From contig CALYAY010000011.1 in assembly GCA_944393695.1 (NCBI GenBank), positions 1 to 52,980 of the forward strand: a stretch of 52,980 nt of DNA. Direction: 5' to 3'. Of this stretch, positions 23,555 through 31,691 are shown piece by piece. Below the pieces are notes generated by a model. That model searched no databases and was not told where the DNA came from. It saw only the letters and a program-made list of their open reading frames with translations. This stretch comes from an uncultured Alphaproteobacteria bacterium. Lineage in GTDB: Bacteria; Pseudomonadota; Alphaproteobacteria; RF32; CAG-239. Numbering within the stretch: position 1 is the first letter of the stretch; every line of letters begins with the position of its first letter. The translations under genes and the position numbers were made by a program.

Positions 23555-24535
23555 TTAATTTCTATTTAGAACACTAATAACAACCTGCTTTACAGTTTCC
23601 ATTTCTTCAGGTTTACTCTCTGCAATCAAAATAGTCAGAGTGGCAAGAGTTGCATTGTTAATAATTGGTTCTCCGTTTTTATAAAGCATACCGTTCTTTT
23701 GCATAAAATAGAGAAAGCAATTTGCGCCAATACGTTTGTTACCATCGGAAAAGCTATGATTTTTTACAATCAAATACAGTAGCATTGCCGCTTTTTCTTC
23801 CAAAGACGGATAACAGTCTTTTCCTCCAAAAGTCTGATAAATCTGACGGACGGAACTATTAAAGCTGTCATCTTTGGGGTTGGCAAAAATATCCGAACCA
23901 AATTCCGGTTTCATTTTATCAATGACATTTAAGAATTCTGGAACGTCAATAAACACAGCTTCTTTAACTGTATTGCCCGCACGATCCAATTGTTTGTTGT
24001 CAAAGTCGTCAAGCAAAGTTAACCCGCTGGCAAACTCACTCATTAGTTTAGTCAGTTGTTGTGCATCGTCTAAATTATGTGCTTGAGTTTCTACACAGCG
24101 GTTAAGCAGGTCGATGCTATGTTGCAGTTGTTTAATTTGTTCAGTCTTTTCCCGTAACCTTTTTTCATTAACGGCAAAACCCTTTACAAGATAATCTTTT
24201 AATTTTTGTGTCGCCCAAATACGAAATTGTGTACCTCGAACACTCTTAACGCGATAACCAACAGAAATAATAGCATTAAGGTTGTAGTAATCAATATTAC
24301 GTTCAACCTTACGTTTACCTTCAGTTTGAACTATCCGGAATTTCCGGATAGTTGAATCTTTTTCCAATTCACCTTCAGAAAAAACATTATTTATATGTTC
24401 ATTGATAGTACGAACATCTTTTTCAAACAACGTAGCCATTTGCTTCTGGCTTAGCCAGACAGTATCATTTTCAAGCCGGACATCAATATCAGTTTGACCG
24501 TCTTGGGTTTGATATATAACAATATTGTTTTCCAT
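23555..24535 (-). CDS. RhuM family protein with C-terminal Fic/Doc domain
   Basis: A 326-residue protein. The N-terminal part has the RhuM pattern: VWLSQKQMATLFEKDVRTIN, NEHINNVFSEGEL, and VGYRVKSVRGTQFRIWAT. Then comes a coiled coil (125-165) and a Fic/Doc domain with the active motif HSFSDGNKRIG (H260-G270). Fic domains transfer AMP or phosphate to target proteins; Doc toxins inactivate EF-Tu. No antitoxin gene lies next to it. Whether it acts as a host-takeover, abortive-infection or addiction factor is unknown. Confidence 0.88.
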   Translation of the reverse strand: MENNIVIYQTQDGQTDIDVRLENDTVWLSQKQMATLFEKDVRTINEHINNVFSEGELEKDSTIRKFRIVQTEGKRKVERNIDYYNLNAIISVGYRVKSVRGTQFRIWATQKLKDYLVKGFAVNEKRLREKTEQIKQLQHSIDLLNRCVETQAHNLDDAQQLTKLMSEFASGLTLLDDFDNKQLDRAGNTVKEAVFIDVPEFLNVIDKMKPEFGSDIFANPKDDSFNSSVRQIYQTFGGKDCYPSLEEKAAMLLYLIVKNHSFSDGNKRIGANCFLYFMQKNGMLYKNGEPIINNATLATLTILIAESKPEEMETVKQVVISVLNRN

Positions 24536-24605
24536 AACGTTCTCCGGAGTCTACTTCGCATTAGTGTAAAGACGATATGCTTAAAATTTCCTAAATTTAT
24601 TATAT

Positions 24606-25607
24606 CTATAAGAATCCTTCCCGACATGACCTCGCGAACACAGGCTTATTCAGCCCAAGCTCGGTAATAATTTCGGACGATTTCTTATTAATTTGCAAAG
24701 AATGTTCAATGACCACACCATGCTTAACTGTTTTCACAACAGCGTTCGGTAATTCTGACCGGCCGATACAGGATGAAAGGTAAACAAAACACTCGTCATT
24801 ATCTTGCAAATATTCCAATGCCAGTTTACGGGCATAAAAATTAAGTGTCACATCGGCTTTGCTGGCATCCTTTGTCCATGGACTTCCGCCGCCGATCGGA
24901 CAAGCCGTTCCATAAAAATCGCACGCAAGCTTCCGACCGGTCACGCCGCAATCGGCCACGGATGAATGATATTTATATGTTCCCGTGCCATTGACAATAA
25001 TGTTTTCCGGCTCCTCTCCCAATGCCAAAACAATAAAAGTCGTCAGATCAACGTCTTTAAGCATCGGAACAGCCACAACCGCCGTTTCCACACCGCCAAG
25101 CTCATCAAGTGTAATCTGCGTTTTGATGTCAATGCCCAGGTGGATGTTTTGCAAAGCATACTCATATAAGGCGTTGCATAATTTTTTGGCCAGATATTGT
25201 TCGCGGCTGATGTTGCCCGTACCCTGACAAGCGTAACCGACAAATACCCCCTGATCACCCCAGCCGTCTTGTTCAACTCCTTGTGAAATATCTGCCGACT
25301 GTTTGCCGATAAGATTGATAATCTGCAGTTTCTCGGGATTAATAGCGTAATTTCCCCAACGATGGCTGTAAAACTTATCGTACCCGATTTCCGCCAGCGC
25401 TTCGGTAACATAAAAATTAATTCTTGCCAGGTTTACATCACCCGTGATTTCACCGCCCAACACAACCGTGTTATCTTTTACCATCACTTCAACGGCATAT
25501 TTGACCGCCGCGTCTTGTTCAATCATCCTGTCTAAAATATAAGACGAAATATAATCCGCCATTTTGTCAGGGTGTCCAAGCGACACCGCTTCCGCAGTTT
25601 TTTTCAT
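24606..25607 (-). CDS. S-adenosylmethionine synthetase homologue (MetK-like), prophage-borne
   Basis: A 333-residue protein after TAAAGGAG. Conserved motifs are VSLGHPDKMADYIS (the ATP/methionine loop), GDQGVFVGYACQGT (about 117-130) and GGGSPWTKDASKADV (about 235). Cellular MetK has GGGAFSGKD in the last motif and about 380 residues, so this is a short, divergent form. It would make SAM from ATP and methionine, perhaps to feed the phage methyltransferase. Loss of activity cannot be excluded. Confidence 0.85.
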   Translation of the reverse strand: MKKTAEAVSLGHPDKMADYISSYILDRMIEQDAAVKYAVEVMVKDNTVVLGGEITGDVNLARINFYVTEALAEIGYDKFYSHRWGNYAINPEKLQIINLIGKQSADISQGVEQDGWGDQGVFVGYACQGTGNISREQYLAKKLCNALYEYALQNIHLGIDIKTQITLDELGGVETAVVAVPMLKDVDLTTFIVLALGEEPENIIVNGTGTYKYHSSVADCGVTGRKLACDFYGTACPIGGGSPWTKDASKADVTLNFYARKLALEYLQDNDECFVYLSSCIGRSELPNAVVKTVKHGVVIEHSLQINKKSSEIITELGLNKPVFARSCREGFL

Positions 25608-25773
25608 CGCCGCTCCTTTATCAAGTATAAAAAAGGCCCGTAGGCGATATACCTGCGGACTCTAAAAAAATATCAAAAAGGGCGGATTGTTCACCTCCGC
25701 CCCGATTATACCTGTTTTTATAAACTATTTTTTCAAATTTGTCTTGCTTGATTTTGTCGCGACAATTGATAAA
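25608..25773 (-). other. Gap with two GC-rich hairpins
   Basis: No gene seen. CCGTAGGCGATATACCTGCGG (near 25639) and GGGCGGATTGTTCACCTCCGCCC (near 25680) are inverted repeats separated by an A-rich run. The second has seven-base arms and may end the TM-TIR-E2 transcript on the minus strand. Confidence 0.4.
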
Positions 25774-26268
25774 CTAATAACGAATAGGATAATCTTTTAA
25801 ATATACAGGTTTTTGAAACTTCTTTTTTTTTCGAAGTTTATTTTTGATATGTTCATTAGAAAGATGTACATCATGGGGAGCCTCTGGTCCTATCCATTTA
25901 TTAAATAGAGCATAATATTCGTAATAACTAATCCAAGCTAATGCCCAACAAACTATTGTATCAACAATATTATATCCAGAACGCCATTGCCAAAATTGAT
26001 CACTATATAAACACAGTGAATTTGACTGACGAGCATAAGTATGTGGGTATGTACCAGATAAAAAATTAGGTTCTACTATCCATACACGGGGGGACCAATT
26101 TTTTTCATAATTAATACAAAGTGTATATGGTTTTTCTTGAAAATTCGATAATACTGTAATTTCGCAAATAATAAAATGCCCACGTTTTCCCCAACGGCAA
26201 CGTGAGCCTTTTATACTCCATAAATCCCTAAAAGATTTTTGAAAATAATCAATTTTAGGATAATACAA
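25774..26268 (-). CDS. E2-like (ubiquitin-conjugating fold) protein, CBASS E2 type
   Basis: A 164-residue protein. The segment WSPRVWIVEPNFL, then PHTYARQSNSLCLYSD (candidate catalytic cysteine C86, H76 upstream) and TIVCWALAWISYYEYY is the pattern of the stand-alone E2-like proteins of short type II CBASS loci. There the E2 attaches the nucleotidyltransferase to a target. Here no nucleotidyltransferase is adjacent; the partner is a TIR protein. The only possible start is TTG at 26268, two bases after the TIR stop, with GGGG upstream. The base composition is AT-richer than the neighbours. Function in immunity is inference. Confidence 0.75.
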   Translation of the reverse strand: MYYPKIDYFQKSFRDLWSIKGSRCRWGKRGHFIICEITVLSNFQEKPYTLCINYEKNWSPRVWIVEPNFLSGTYPHTYARQSNSLCLYSDQFWQWRSGYNIVDTIVCWALAWISYYEYYALFNKWIGPEAPHDVHLSNEHIKNKLRKKKKFQKPVYLKDYPIRY

Positions 26269-26270
26269 AG

Positions 26271-26975
26271 TTATTCATCCCCATAAAAAGATGTCGTGGT
26301 ACCAGAACCTACGGCAACACTTTTTAACGTTGCTGTAGAATGGTCAACTTTTAACGAACGATCTCTAAAATTTTTATCAAATTCAACAATCTTACTTTCT
26401 AGAGTTCTATTTTCTAAAATTTTTTGTCGTCCACCTTCAACAAAAGCCTGCAATTCATCTTTTCCAATAATTTCGTATCGTTTAAGATACTCTTGATGTT
26501 CAAAAGTTTCTTTTGTAAACTTTTTACTCTCATCTTCAATAAGTAAAACTCCAATTTTTTCAAAATTATCTTTATCGGGAGAAGAACACATTATCTCAAA
26601 ACACCCTGTTTCCCAAGAAACCCATGATGACTTATCCGAATTGTCAGTTTTTACAATCAGAAAAGTTTTAGACCGAGACATCGCATCTTTTACCCTGTCA
26701 GCAACTTGATCTCGAGACATTCCACAATCCTCATCCCAGTCAATATAGGCTGACAAACCAAAATGATCTTCTAAATAAGTTCGAAGTTTTTGTATTAAAA
26801 CTTTATCTTTTGAACTATGAGATATAAACACATCATAATTGCTCTGCTTACCATGAACTGAAGCATTGCAAACCCGACAATTCCGATCTTCTGCAAAATT
26901 CTTACTAAGTTGAATATCTGCAAAATCTTTTACATTAAAATAAGTAGTCACGAGATAGTCCCTTAAATAGTACAA
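26271..26975 (-). CDS. TIR-domain protein
   Basis: A 234-residue protein with a TIR domain at about 45-150. It has box 1 YDVFISHSSKD (47-57), IDWDEDCG, KTFLIVKTDNSDKSSWVSWE with the predicted catalytic glutamate E122 (WVSWE, equivalent to WVHKE in SARM1), and VLLIEDE. Cysteines at R-N-C-R-V-C (31-36) precede it. The C-terminus is helical and ends in the flexible, glycine-containing VGSGTTTSFYGDE. TIR domains of this kind hydrolyse NAD. The start is TTG at 26975; no ATG is available before the domain. It overlaps the membrane protein gene by 13 nt. Confidence 0.85.
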   Translation of the reverse strand: MYYLRDYLVTTYFNVKDFADIQLSKNFAEDRNCRVCNASVHGKQSNYDVFISHSSKDKVLIQKLRTYLEDHFGLSAYIDWDEDCGMSRDQVADRVKDAMSRSKTFLIVKTDNSDKSSWVSWETGCFEIMCSSPDKDNFEKIGVLLIEDESKKFTKETFEHQEYLKRYEIIGKDELQAFVEGGRQKILENRTLESKIVEFDKNFRDRSLKVDHSTATLKSVAVGSGTTTSFYGDE

Positions 26976-27397
26976 ATGTTAGAACACAATGAAGTCTTAA
27001 GTGCTGTATAGTTAGCAATAATTCCTAATAAGAACAATAGGATAAATGTAACAAAATATAAAAGCAGCGACAACGATTTCATTACCGACCACATAGATAT
27101 TTCATTTTTTATCGCTCTAATATCTAGATCAAATAAATCACATTCTCCAGATAATGCTTGGTTATATTTTTTTCGAAAACAACGCTCTAAAAACAAATAA
27201 TATGCATCAATCAGATAAAAAGCAATTGTCACAACAAATGCCACCCCAAGACTTTTGTTGCCAGAATGGTTCAAGCAAAAAAGGAGAAGTCCTCCTAAAG
27301 AAATTACAAACCAATTCTTAATTGAAAAAGAATGTGAGGCAAGACGGGAAATAATCCCTTCAATCATCTCTAAATATTTAATTTTATCATTATCCAC
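26963..27397 (-). CDS. Three-TM membrane protein of TIR-linked cassette
   Basis: A 144-residue protein with an amphipathic N-terminal helix (IKYLEMIEGIISRLASHSFSIKNW) and membrane segments at about 29-43, 49-69 and 105-128, with a cytosolic charged loop between the second and third. The start appears to be GTG at 27397; an internal ATG at residue 11 is possible. It resembles small membrane proteins encoded beside TIR proteins in bacterial defence clusters, but no named family is claimed. It is the first gene of the cassette. Confidence 0.7.
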   Translation of the reverse strand: MDNDKIKYLEMIEGIISRLASHSFSIKNWFVISLGGLLLFCLNHSGNKSLGVAFVVTIAFYLIDAYYLFLERCFRKKYNQALSGECDLFDLDIRAIKNEISMWSVMKSLSLLLYFVTFILLFLLGIIANYTALKTSLCSNICTI

Positions 27398-27499
27398 CGA
27401 TAAACAGTCCTTACTAAAAAATATACAACTAATATTTATCTAGGTAACAAAAAATAAAAAAGCAATACCCCCTTGAAAAAAGAATCAAAAATCTTATTT

Positions 27500-27868
27500 T
27501 TAAGCAATTTTCACAAAAATTTTTATCAACGCTTTTTCATAATGCCGACAAAGATTGCTCCGATGTAAACCAAATTCATAGCTTAAAATCTTCCAAGGAA
27601 TTCTACCTCCACGTTTCCAAACTAGTTTGCGTTCCCAGGGCTCTAAGACCTCAAGCCATTCTAAAACCTCATCCATTTGGGTAATTTGTTCTGAAGTTGG
27701 ACGAACTTTTATAGTTTTTTTATCCATTAATACTAATTCTTGTGAAGTATAAATGATATCAAGCTTGGTCAAGCGATATCCCTGAGCTTTGACAGGAGGC
27801 AAAAGTTTCATCGTATAAACCGCACTTTCGATCCTATTTTTAATTTCATCGATTGTAATATCAGCCAT
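27500..27868 (-). CDS. DUF6362-like helix-turn-helix phage protein
   Basis: A 122-residue protein. The C-terminal half (LEWLEVLEPWERKLVWKRGG, then PWKILSYEFGLHRSNLCRHY) is a sigma-region-4-like helix-turn-helix typical of DUF6362, a family common in alphaproteobacterial phages. It may regulate transcription. It overlaps the replication-type gene by 8 nt, so they are co-translated. Confidence 0.7.
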   Translation of the reverse strand: MADITIDEIKNRIESAVYTMKLLPPVKAQGYRLTKLDIIYTSQELVLMDKKTIKVRPTSEQITQMDEVLEWLEVLEPWERKLVWKRGGRIPWKILSYEFGLHRSNLCRHYEKALIKIFVKIA

Positions 27869-28517
27869 TTTGCACCACCTTTATCTTGCCGAGCACATCC
27901 GAACAAACATTCGCCAGAGTCTCCATCTCCGAATAAGCGATGCCGTTTTCCTTGCAAAACCATTTCCGAACCGCCTTTTTCCAGTCCACGGCAATGTATT
28001 TTTTACCGTTCATCCAACCGCGTGCCTCATTCCAGCGCACAAAAGCAGCCGGATCTATCGTGTAACCGCTTTCCTGACAATACGCCGCCACGTCATCTAC
28101 AGTCGGTGCACCGGCGTAAACAGGCTTATCCACAACCTCCGACCCTTTATCTTTATCTACAGATTCACATACATATACCGATTCATTCTCCGATTCATCT
28201 GATGGGGATGTTGGCACATTTGCTTGCTCTTTGTTGGAACTTTGCTTTGATTTTGCTTGACGTTTGCTGTTTTTTTGCTTGGCGCTGGCTTGACGCTTTT
28301 CACGGATTTCCAAATATTTGGCATTGTTTTTCTCAATTGTTTCCTGAATTAATGAAAAACGCTTTTTTACCGGGTCTGATAATTTAAAAGAAACATCTCC
28401 GTAAAAATTTTTTTCACACAGCGCAATTATTAAATCAGCTATCTGACTTTTCTTAAAGTTATGCACAGCCGCAAGGAAATCCGCCGGATACAAAACAAAG
28501 GATGTTTTTTTATCCAT
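27861..28517 (-). CDS. Phage replication-type protein (DUF6291/replisome organiser-like)
   Basis: A 218-residue protein. The N-terminal domain (SFVLYPADFLAAVHNFKKSQ, then SDPVKKRFSLIQETIEKNN) resembles DUF6291. A lysine/glutamine/serine-rich linker follows, and the C-terminal domain (DVAAYCQESGYTIDPAAF, WMNGKKYIAVDWKKAVRKW) is that of phage replication organiser or helicase-loader partners. It probably brings the host helicase to a phage origin; that origin was not found. Confidence 0.7.
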   Translation of the reverse strand: MDKKTSFVLYPADFLAAVHNFKKSQIADLIIALCEKNFYGDVSFKLSDPVKKRFSLIQETIEKNNAKYLEIREKRQASAKQKNSKRQAKSKQSSNKEQANVPTSPSDESENESVYVCESVDKDKGSEVVDKPVYAGAPTVDDVAAYCQESGYTIDPAAFVRWNEARGWMNGKKYIAVDWKKAVRKWFCKENGIAYSEMETLANVCSDVLGKIKVVQNG

Positions 28518-28716
28518 TTTGCCCTCCGTCTTTGGAAGCCTTCTTTATATTTTTAATGCCCTGTATCCATTCCAGCGCCAAACTTGTGCGTTTGACCTCG
28601 TCTTGTATCATTTTTTCCAAACGGTCGAGAGCAGACATTTCCAGATCCAACAAATAAATGACTGGAATTTTGCGTATCTCTTCCGTGATATAAACCGTGC
28701 GATCGTTTTTTCTCAT
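28510..28716 (-). CDS. Small phage protein, unknown
   Basis: A 68-residue protein starting MRKNDRTVYITEE at 28716, after GGAAGGAACAGCC. It is helical and charged, overlapping the replication-type gene by 8 nt. No family recognised. It is the first gene downstream of one copy of the 37-bp motif. Confidence 0.6.
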   Translation of the reverse strand: MRKNDRTVYITEEIRKIPVIYLLDLEMSALDRLEKMIQDEVKRTSLALEWIQGIKNIKKASKDGGQNG

Positions 28717-28744
28717 GGCTGTTCCTTCCAAAATTTGTTAATGA

Positions 28745-28781
28745 CAACAGGAATACCCGCTGAAAATCAAAAATCGTTTCC
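28745..28781 (-). promoter_or_regulatory. 37-bp shared motif, copy 1 (upstream of replication operon)
   Basis: 30 of 37 bases match the element at 31655-31691, also upstream of a prophage operon. Read on the minus strand it has GGAAAC, 16 nt, CGGGTA. This resembles the -35 GGAAC / 16-17 nt / -10 CGT-type architecture of ECF sigma promoters. It could instead be a repressor operator. Confidence 0.55.
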
Positions 28782-28782
28782 G

Positions 28783-29259
28783 TTATTTTAATTTTTTTCT
28801 CATTTTTTCAAAAAAGCCGTAAATAGTCTTTTTACTGACATGCAGATCTCTGGAAATCTGATCAATGCTGTCGCCGCATAGAATATGCTTTACAATCTCT
28901 TTTTCCTTAGGTTCGGCACTATTCATAATTTCACTGACAATCAACCGCGTTTCCGTGTTTTCCGCAAAAGAAAACTCCTCATCAGCGTCATAGTCGGCCA
29001 ATGAGGAGTATAAGAAATCGCGGCGATGGTATCTTTGCGTTAACAGGTTCGTGGCGTATTGCTTTATGGAATGCACCACTAAAGCCTCGTCCACATCATG
29101 AGCATTGTAAAACCGCTTCAAATAAAAAAGCAACAGCTCTTGAATTAAATCTTCCCGATCTTCATAAGAAAAGATCGGGGTTGACAACAATCTGCGAATT
29201 TGCGATAAAATTGTTATGCGGACATACTGAGGTAGTCCGTTAAAAATATTCAAGTTCAT
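28783..29259 (-). CDS. Phage sigma-70-like factor
   Basis: A 158-residue protein with a region-2-like part (YEDREDLIQELLLFYLKRFYN) and a region-4-like helix-turn-helix (EKEIVKHILCGDSIDQISRD, LHVSKKTIYGFFEKM), the size of an ECF sigma factor. It probably redirects RNA polymerase to prophage promoters. Its stop lies only 2 nt from the first 37-bp motif, which has sigma-promoter-like spacing. It may alternatively be a terminase-like or regulatory HTH protein. Confidence 0.7.
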   Translation of the reverse strand: MNLNIFNGLPQYVRITILSQIRRLLSTPIFSYEDREDLIQELLLFYLKRFYNAHDVDEALVVHSIKQYATNLLTQRYHRRDFLYSSLADYDADEEFSFAENTETRLIVSEIMNSAEPKEKEIVKHILCGDSIDQISRDLHVSKKTIYGFFEKMRKKLK

Positions 29260-29418
29260 TGATAAGCCCCGTTAAATAATTGAATAGAGGCTTATTTTCA
29301 GGTTTAATACACTTGCGTGCAATATACAGATAAAACAATTACAAGTTGAAAGCGTGTCATAGATAAGGACTTGACATTATTTTAATAAAATGTTGCTTGT
29401 GTAAAAATCTGTGTACTA
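29260..29418. other. Gap between sigma-like and recombinase genes
   Basis: A 159-nt AT-rich gap without a gene. A near-palindrome ACATTATTTTAATAAAATGT (about 29375-29394) is preceded on the plus strand by TTGACA. It may be an operator. No terminator with a clear T run was recognised after the recombinase gene. Confidence 0.35.
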
Positions 29419-31089
29419 TCAAAAACTGAAGCCATACTTTAATCGCTGCTGAGACCAAAGCAATGGAATTTCCGATTCTAAAATTTTACGAAGGGAAAGT
29501 GTTTTGGGATAAACGCCATCCACAATGGCCGTCACAATATCCGGAGCAAGATACGTCATGCGCAACACTTTGCCGACATATTCACGGCTCAGACCTTCGC
29601 TCTTTGCCAAATCTTCGATAAACAGGTTTTCTTTTTTCATTTTATCCTGCCAAACAAAAGCTTTTATCAATGCCAAATATAATGGATTATTTTCGTCAGG
29701 TTTATATTTCTCGGGAGCGAATATTTTCAGTGAGCCGCGTTTCCGGCGTAAGCAGACGCGGTATAAAATCTCGTTTCTTTCACCGTTAATATTATTGGGA
29801 AACAAATCGTCTTTCATTTTATCGTCCATCAAACTGACAGCCAGTTCTGTATACATAATTTTGATACGATCAACATCCACGCGGATTTTTTGAACAAGCA
29901 TAATCAATAGTTGGCGTAAAGTAATAGAAGACAGTCTCTGAATAAAATCATCACCATCCTGTAATTTGGAAATAATTTGCACATCTTTAATATCAGGACG
30001 TATGATTTTTGCCTGTTCTATCAATCCGGAAAGGATTTTAGGCGATTTGATAATGCCTGCGATTTGCCGCAAGACGAAATTATCCATCTCGCCGGCGGGA
30101 ATGCTTCCTATCTTGCAATTATTAAAGCCTTCTTTAACCGCACGGAAAGAGGTATAATATTCGTAAACTTTATTCTTTTTATTGGATTTCGTGGAAATCA
30201 TCGCCGCCTGACAACAATCGCAATAAATAAGCCCTTTAAGCAGAGCATGTTCAACAAAACGGGACGGCGCAAGTCTGCCAACGCGGTTCTGACTTTTGAT
30301 TTTTTGAACTTCATCAAATAATTCCCGTGAAATGATTGCGTGATGCTGACCATCGTAAACCTTGTCTTTATGAGGAACTTTGCCGATATAAAGCACGTTT
30401 TTCAACATGCTGCTCACGCGCATATGGGTAAATTTCCCATTTCCCTTGCTTAATGTGGTGTAACCATTGTTGTTGAGCCATTCCGCCACCGCAATTTCTG
30501 AACGAAAAATCAGATATTTTTCAAAAGCTAAACGCACAACTTTCGCTTCCTCGGGAACAATCTCCAATTTTTTGTTCACGGAAACGTAACCAAGCGGCAA
30601 AACTCCTCCCATCCACATTCCCTTCTTTTTGGAAGCGTCCACTTTATCCCGGATGCGCTCGGTAATAACCTCCCGCTCAAATTGCGCAAAAGAAAGTAAA
30701 ACATTCAGCGTCAGGCGCCCCATGGAATCATAAGTGTTAAAATTCTGCGTCACTGACACAAAAGAACATTGATTGCGGTCAAAAATTTCAACAAGTTTTG
30801 AAAAATCAATCAGCGAACGTGTCAGCCTATCGATTTTATAAACAACAATCATATCAACCATTCCAGCCTCAACATCCTTTAAAAGCTGTTGCAAAGCCGG
30901 ACGTTTCAATGTGCCGCCAGAAAAACCGCCATCGTCATAATGGGTGGGGATGATTTCCCATCCTTGATAAGCCTGGCTTTTAATGTAGTTTTCTCCGGAT
31001 TCCCGTTGCGCTTCCAGCGTGTTAAATTCTTTTTCAAGACCATCTTCCGTTGATTTTCGGGTATAAACAGCACATCGTATGGTTTTCAT
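29419..31089 (-). CDS. Large serine recombinase (prophage integrase)
   Basis: A 556-residue protein. The resolvase domain has the nucleophile S13 in AVYTRKSTEDG, then GWEIIPTHYDDGGFSGGTLK, DMIVVYKIDRLTRSL and FAQFEREVITERIRDK. Next are the recombinase domain (GVLPLGYV to about 270) and a zinc ribbon beginning GLIYCDCCQAAM. The C-terminal extension has a helix-turn-helix (LSREYVGKVLRMTYLAPDI) seen in alphaproteobacterial relatives. It would integrate or excise the prophage. It overlaps the DUF2924 gene by 4 nt. Confidence 0.92.
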   Translation of the reverse strand: MKTIRCAVYTRKSTEDGLEKEFNTLEAQRESGENYIKSQAYQGWEIIPTHYDDGGFSGGTLKRPALQQLLKDVEAGMVDMIVVYKIDRLTRSLIDFSKLVEIFDRNQCSFVSVTQNFNTYDSMGRLTLNVLLSFAQFEREVITERIRDKVDASKKKGMWMGGVLPLGYVSVNKKLEIVPEEAKVVRLAFEKYLIFRSEIAVAEWLNNNGYTTLSKGNGKFTHMRVSSMLKNVLYIGKVPHKDKVYDGQHHAIISRELFDEVQKIKSQNRVGRLAPSRFVEHALLKGLIYCDCCQAAMISTKSNKKNKVYEYYTSFRAVKEGFNNCKIGSIPAGEMDNFVLRQIAGIIKSPKILSGLIEQAKIIRPDIKDVQIISKLQDGDDFIQRLSSITLRQLLIMLVQKIRVDVDRIKIMYTELAVSLMDDKMKDDLFPNNINGERNEILYRVCLRRKRGSLKIFAPEKYKPDENNPLYLALIKAFVWQDKMKKENLFIEDLAKSEGLSREYVGKVLRMTYLAPDIVTAIVDGVYPKTLSLRKILESEIPLLWSQQRLKYGFSF

Positions 31090-31499
31090 TTATTCTCTCC
31101 CAATCCAAAGAAAAAGCGTCCGGAAATTCGTTTGCCCGTGATTTTTAAAGCAACTGCGGACAGACTTTTGTAATAAATCCCCTCAAATTGAAAGCCGGCG
31201 GTAGAAACAATGACATTATATTCTTTTCCGCGATAGGTCTTAACCAGACGGGTTCCAACCGGAGGAAGTCCCGTGCCATCGTTGTCCTCGGCGTGTTTCA
31301 AAACCGTTTTGCCAAGCAATAAGCTTTTAATATGTTCCGGAACGCCGCCATAGGCAAGTTCCTGCATTCGATAGGCAAGTCTGGGAATATAAAAACGCTT
31401 GGTTTTCCAAATCGGCTCGCTGTCAAAATATTGCCGCCACATTTCTTTTAATTCGCCAACACTCATATCATTGAGCCGTAAAACATCAGTTTCCACCAT
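31086..31499 (-). CDS. DUF2924 protein
   Basis: A 137-residue protein; the start at 31499 follows AAAGGAGTTGAAA. It carries the DUF2924 pattern (ELKEMWRQYFDSEPI, RLAYRMQELAYGGVP, GTRLVKTYRGKEYNVIV, FEGIYYKSLSAVALKITG). DUF2924 genes sit directly before serine recombinases in many alphaproteobacteria, so it is likely a recombination accessory or directionality factor (inference). Confidence 0.82.
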   Translation of the reverse strand: MVETDVLRLNDMSVGELKEMWRQYFDSEPIWKTKRFYIPRLAYRMQELAYGGVPEHIKSLLLGKTVLKHAEDNDGTGLPPVGTRLVKTYRGKEYNVIVSTAGFQFEGIYYKSLSAVALKITGKRISGRFFFGLGENK

Positions 31500-31644
31500 T
31501 TTCAACTCCTTTCTCAACAACATGAATGCTCTTTATTCTCTTATTATCCAGTCCTTTCTGCGGCAAATCCGGACTATTTTTTCCATCAATCAAAGTCAAA
31601 AGTTCCGGCAGTAAAAGTTGTATGATTTTTTGAATGTCTGTCAT
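31486..31644 (-). CDS. Small protein preceding DUF2924, unknown
   Basis: A 52-residue protein (MTDIQKIIQLLLPELLTLID...) with a strong GGAGG site 8 nt before the ATG at 31644. It overlaps the DUF2924 start by 14 nt, so the three genes form a coupled unit. The N-terminal helix is amphipathic and the C-terminal part is basic. No family recognised. Confidence 0.6.
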   Translation of the reverse strand: MTDIQKIIQLLLPELLTLIDGKNSPDLPQKGLDNKRIKSIHVVEKGVENGGN

Positions 31645-31654
31645 TTTGAACCTC

Positions 31655-31691
31655 CGACAGGATCACCCGTATAAAATCAAAAACCGTTTCC
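31655..31691 (-). promoter_or_regulatory. 37-bp shared motif, copy 2 (upstream of recombinase operon)
   Basis: Matches the copy at 28745-28781 in 30 of 37 positions, with GGAAAC (31686-31691), a 16-nt spacer and CGGGTG (31664-31669) on the minus strand. The first gene's ribosome site begins only about 9 nt downstream, so a transcript started here would have a very short leader. Confidence 0.55.
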
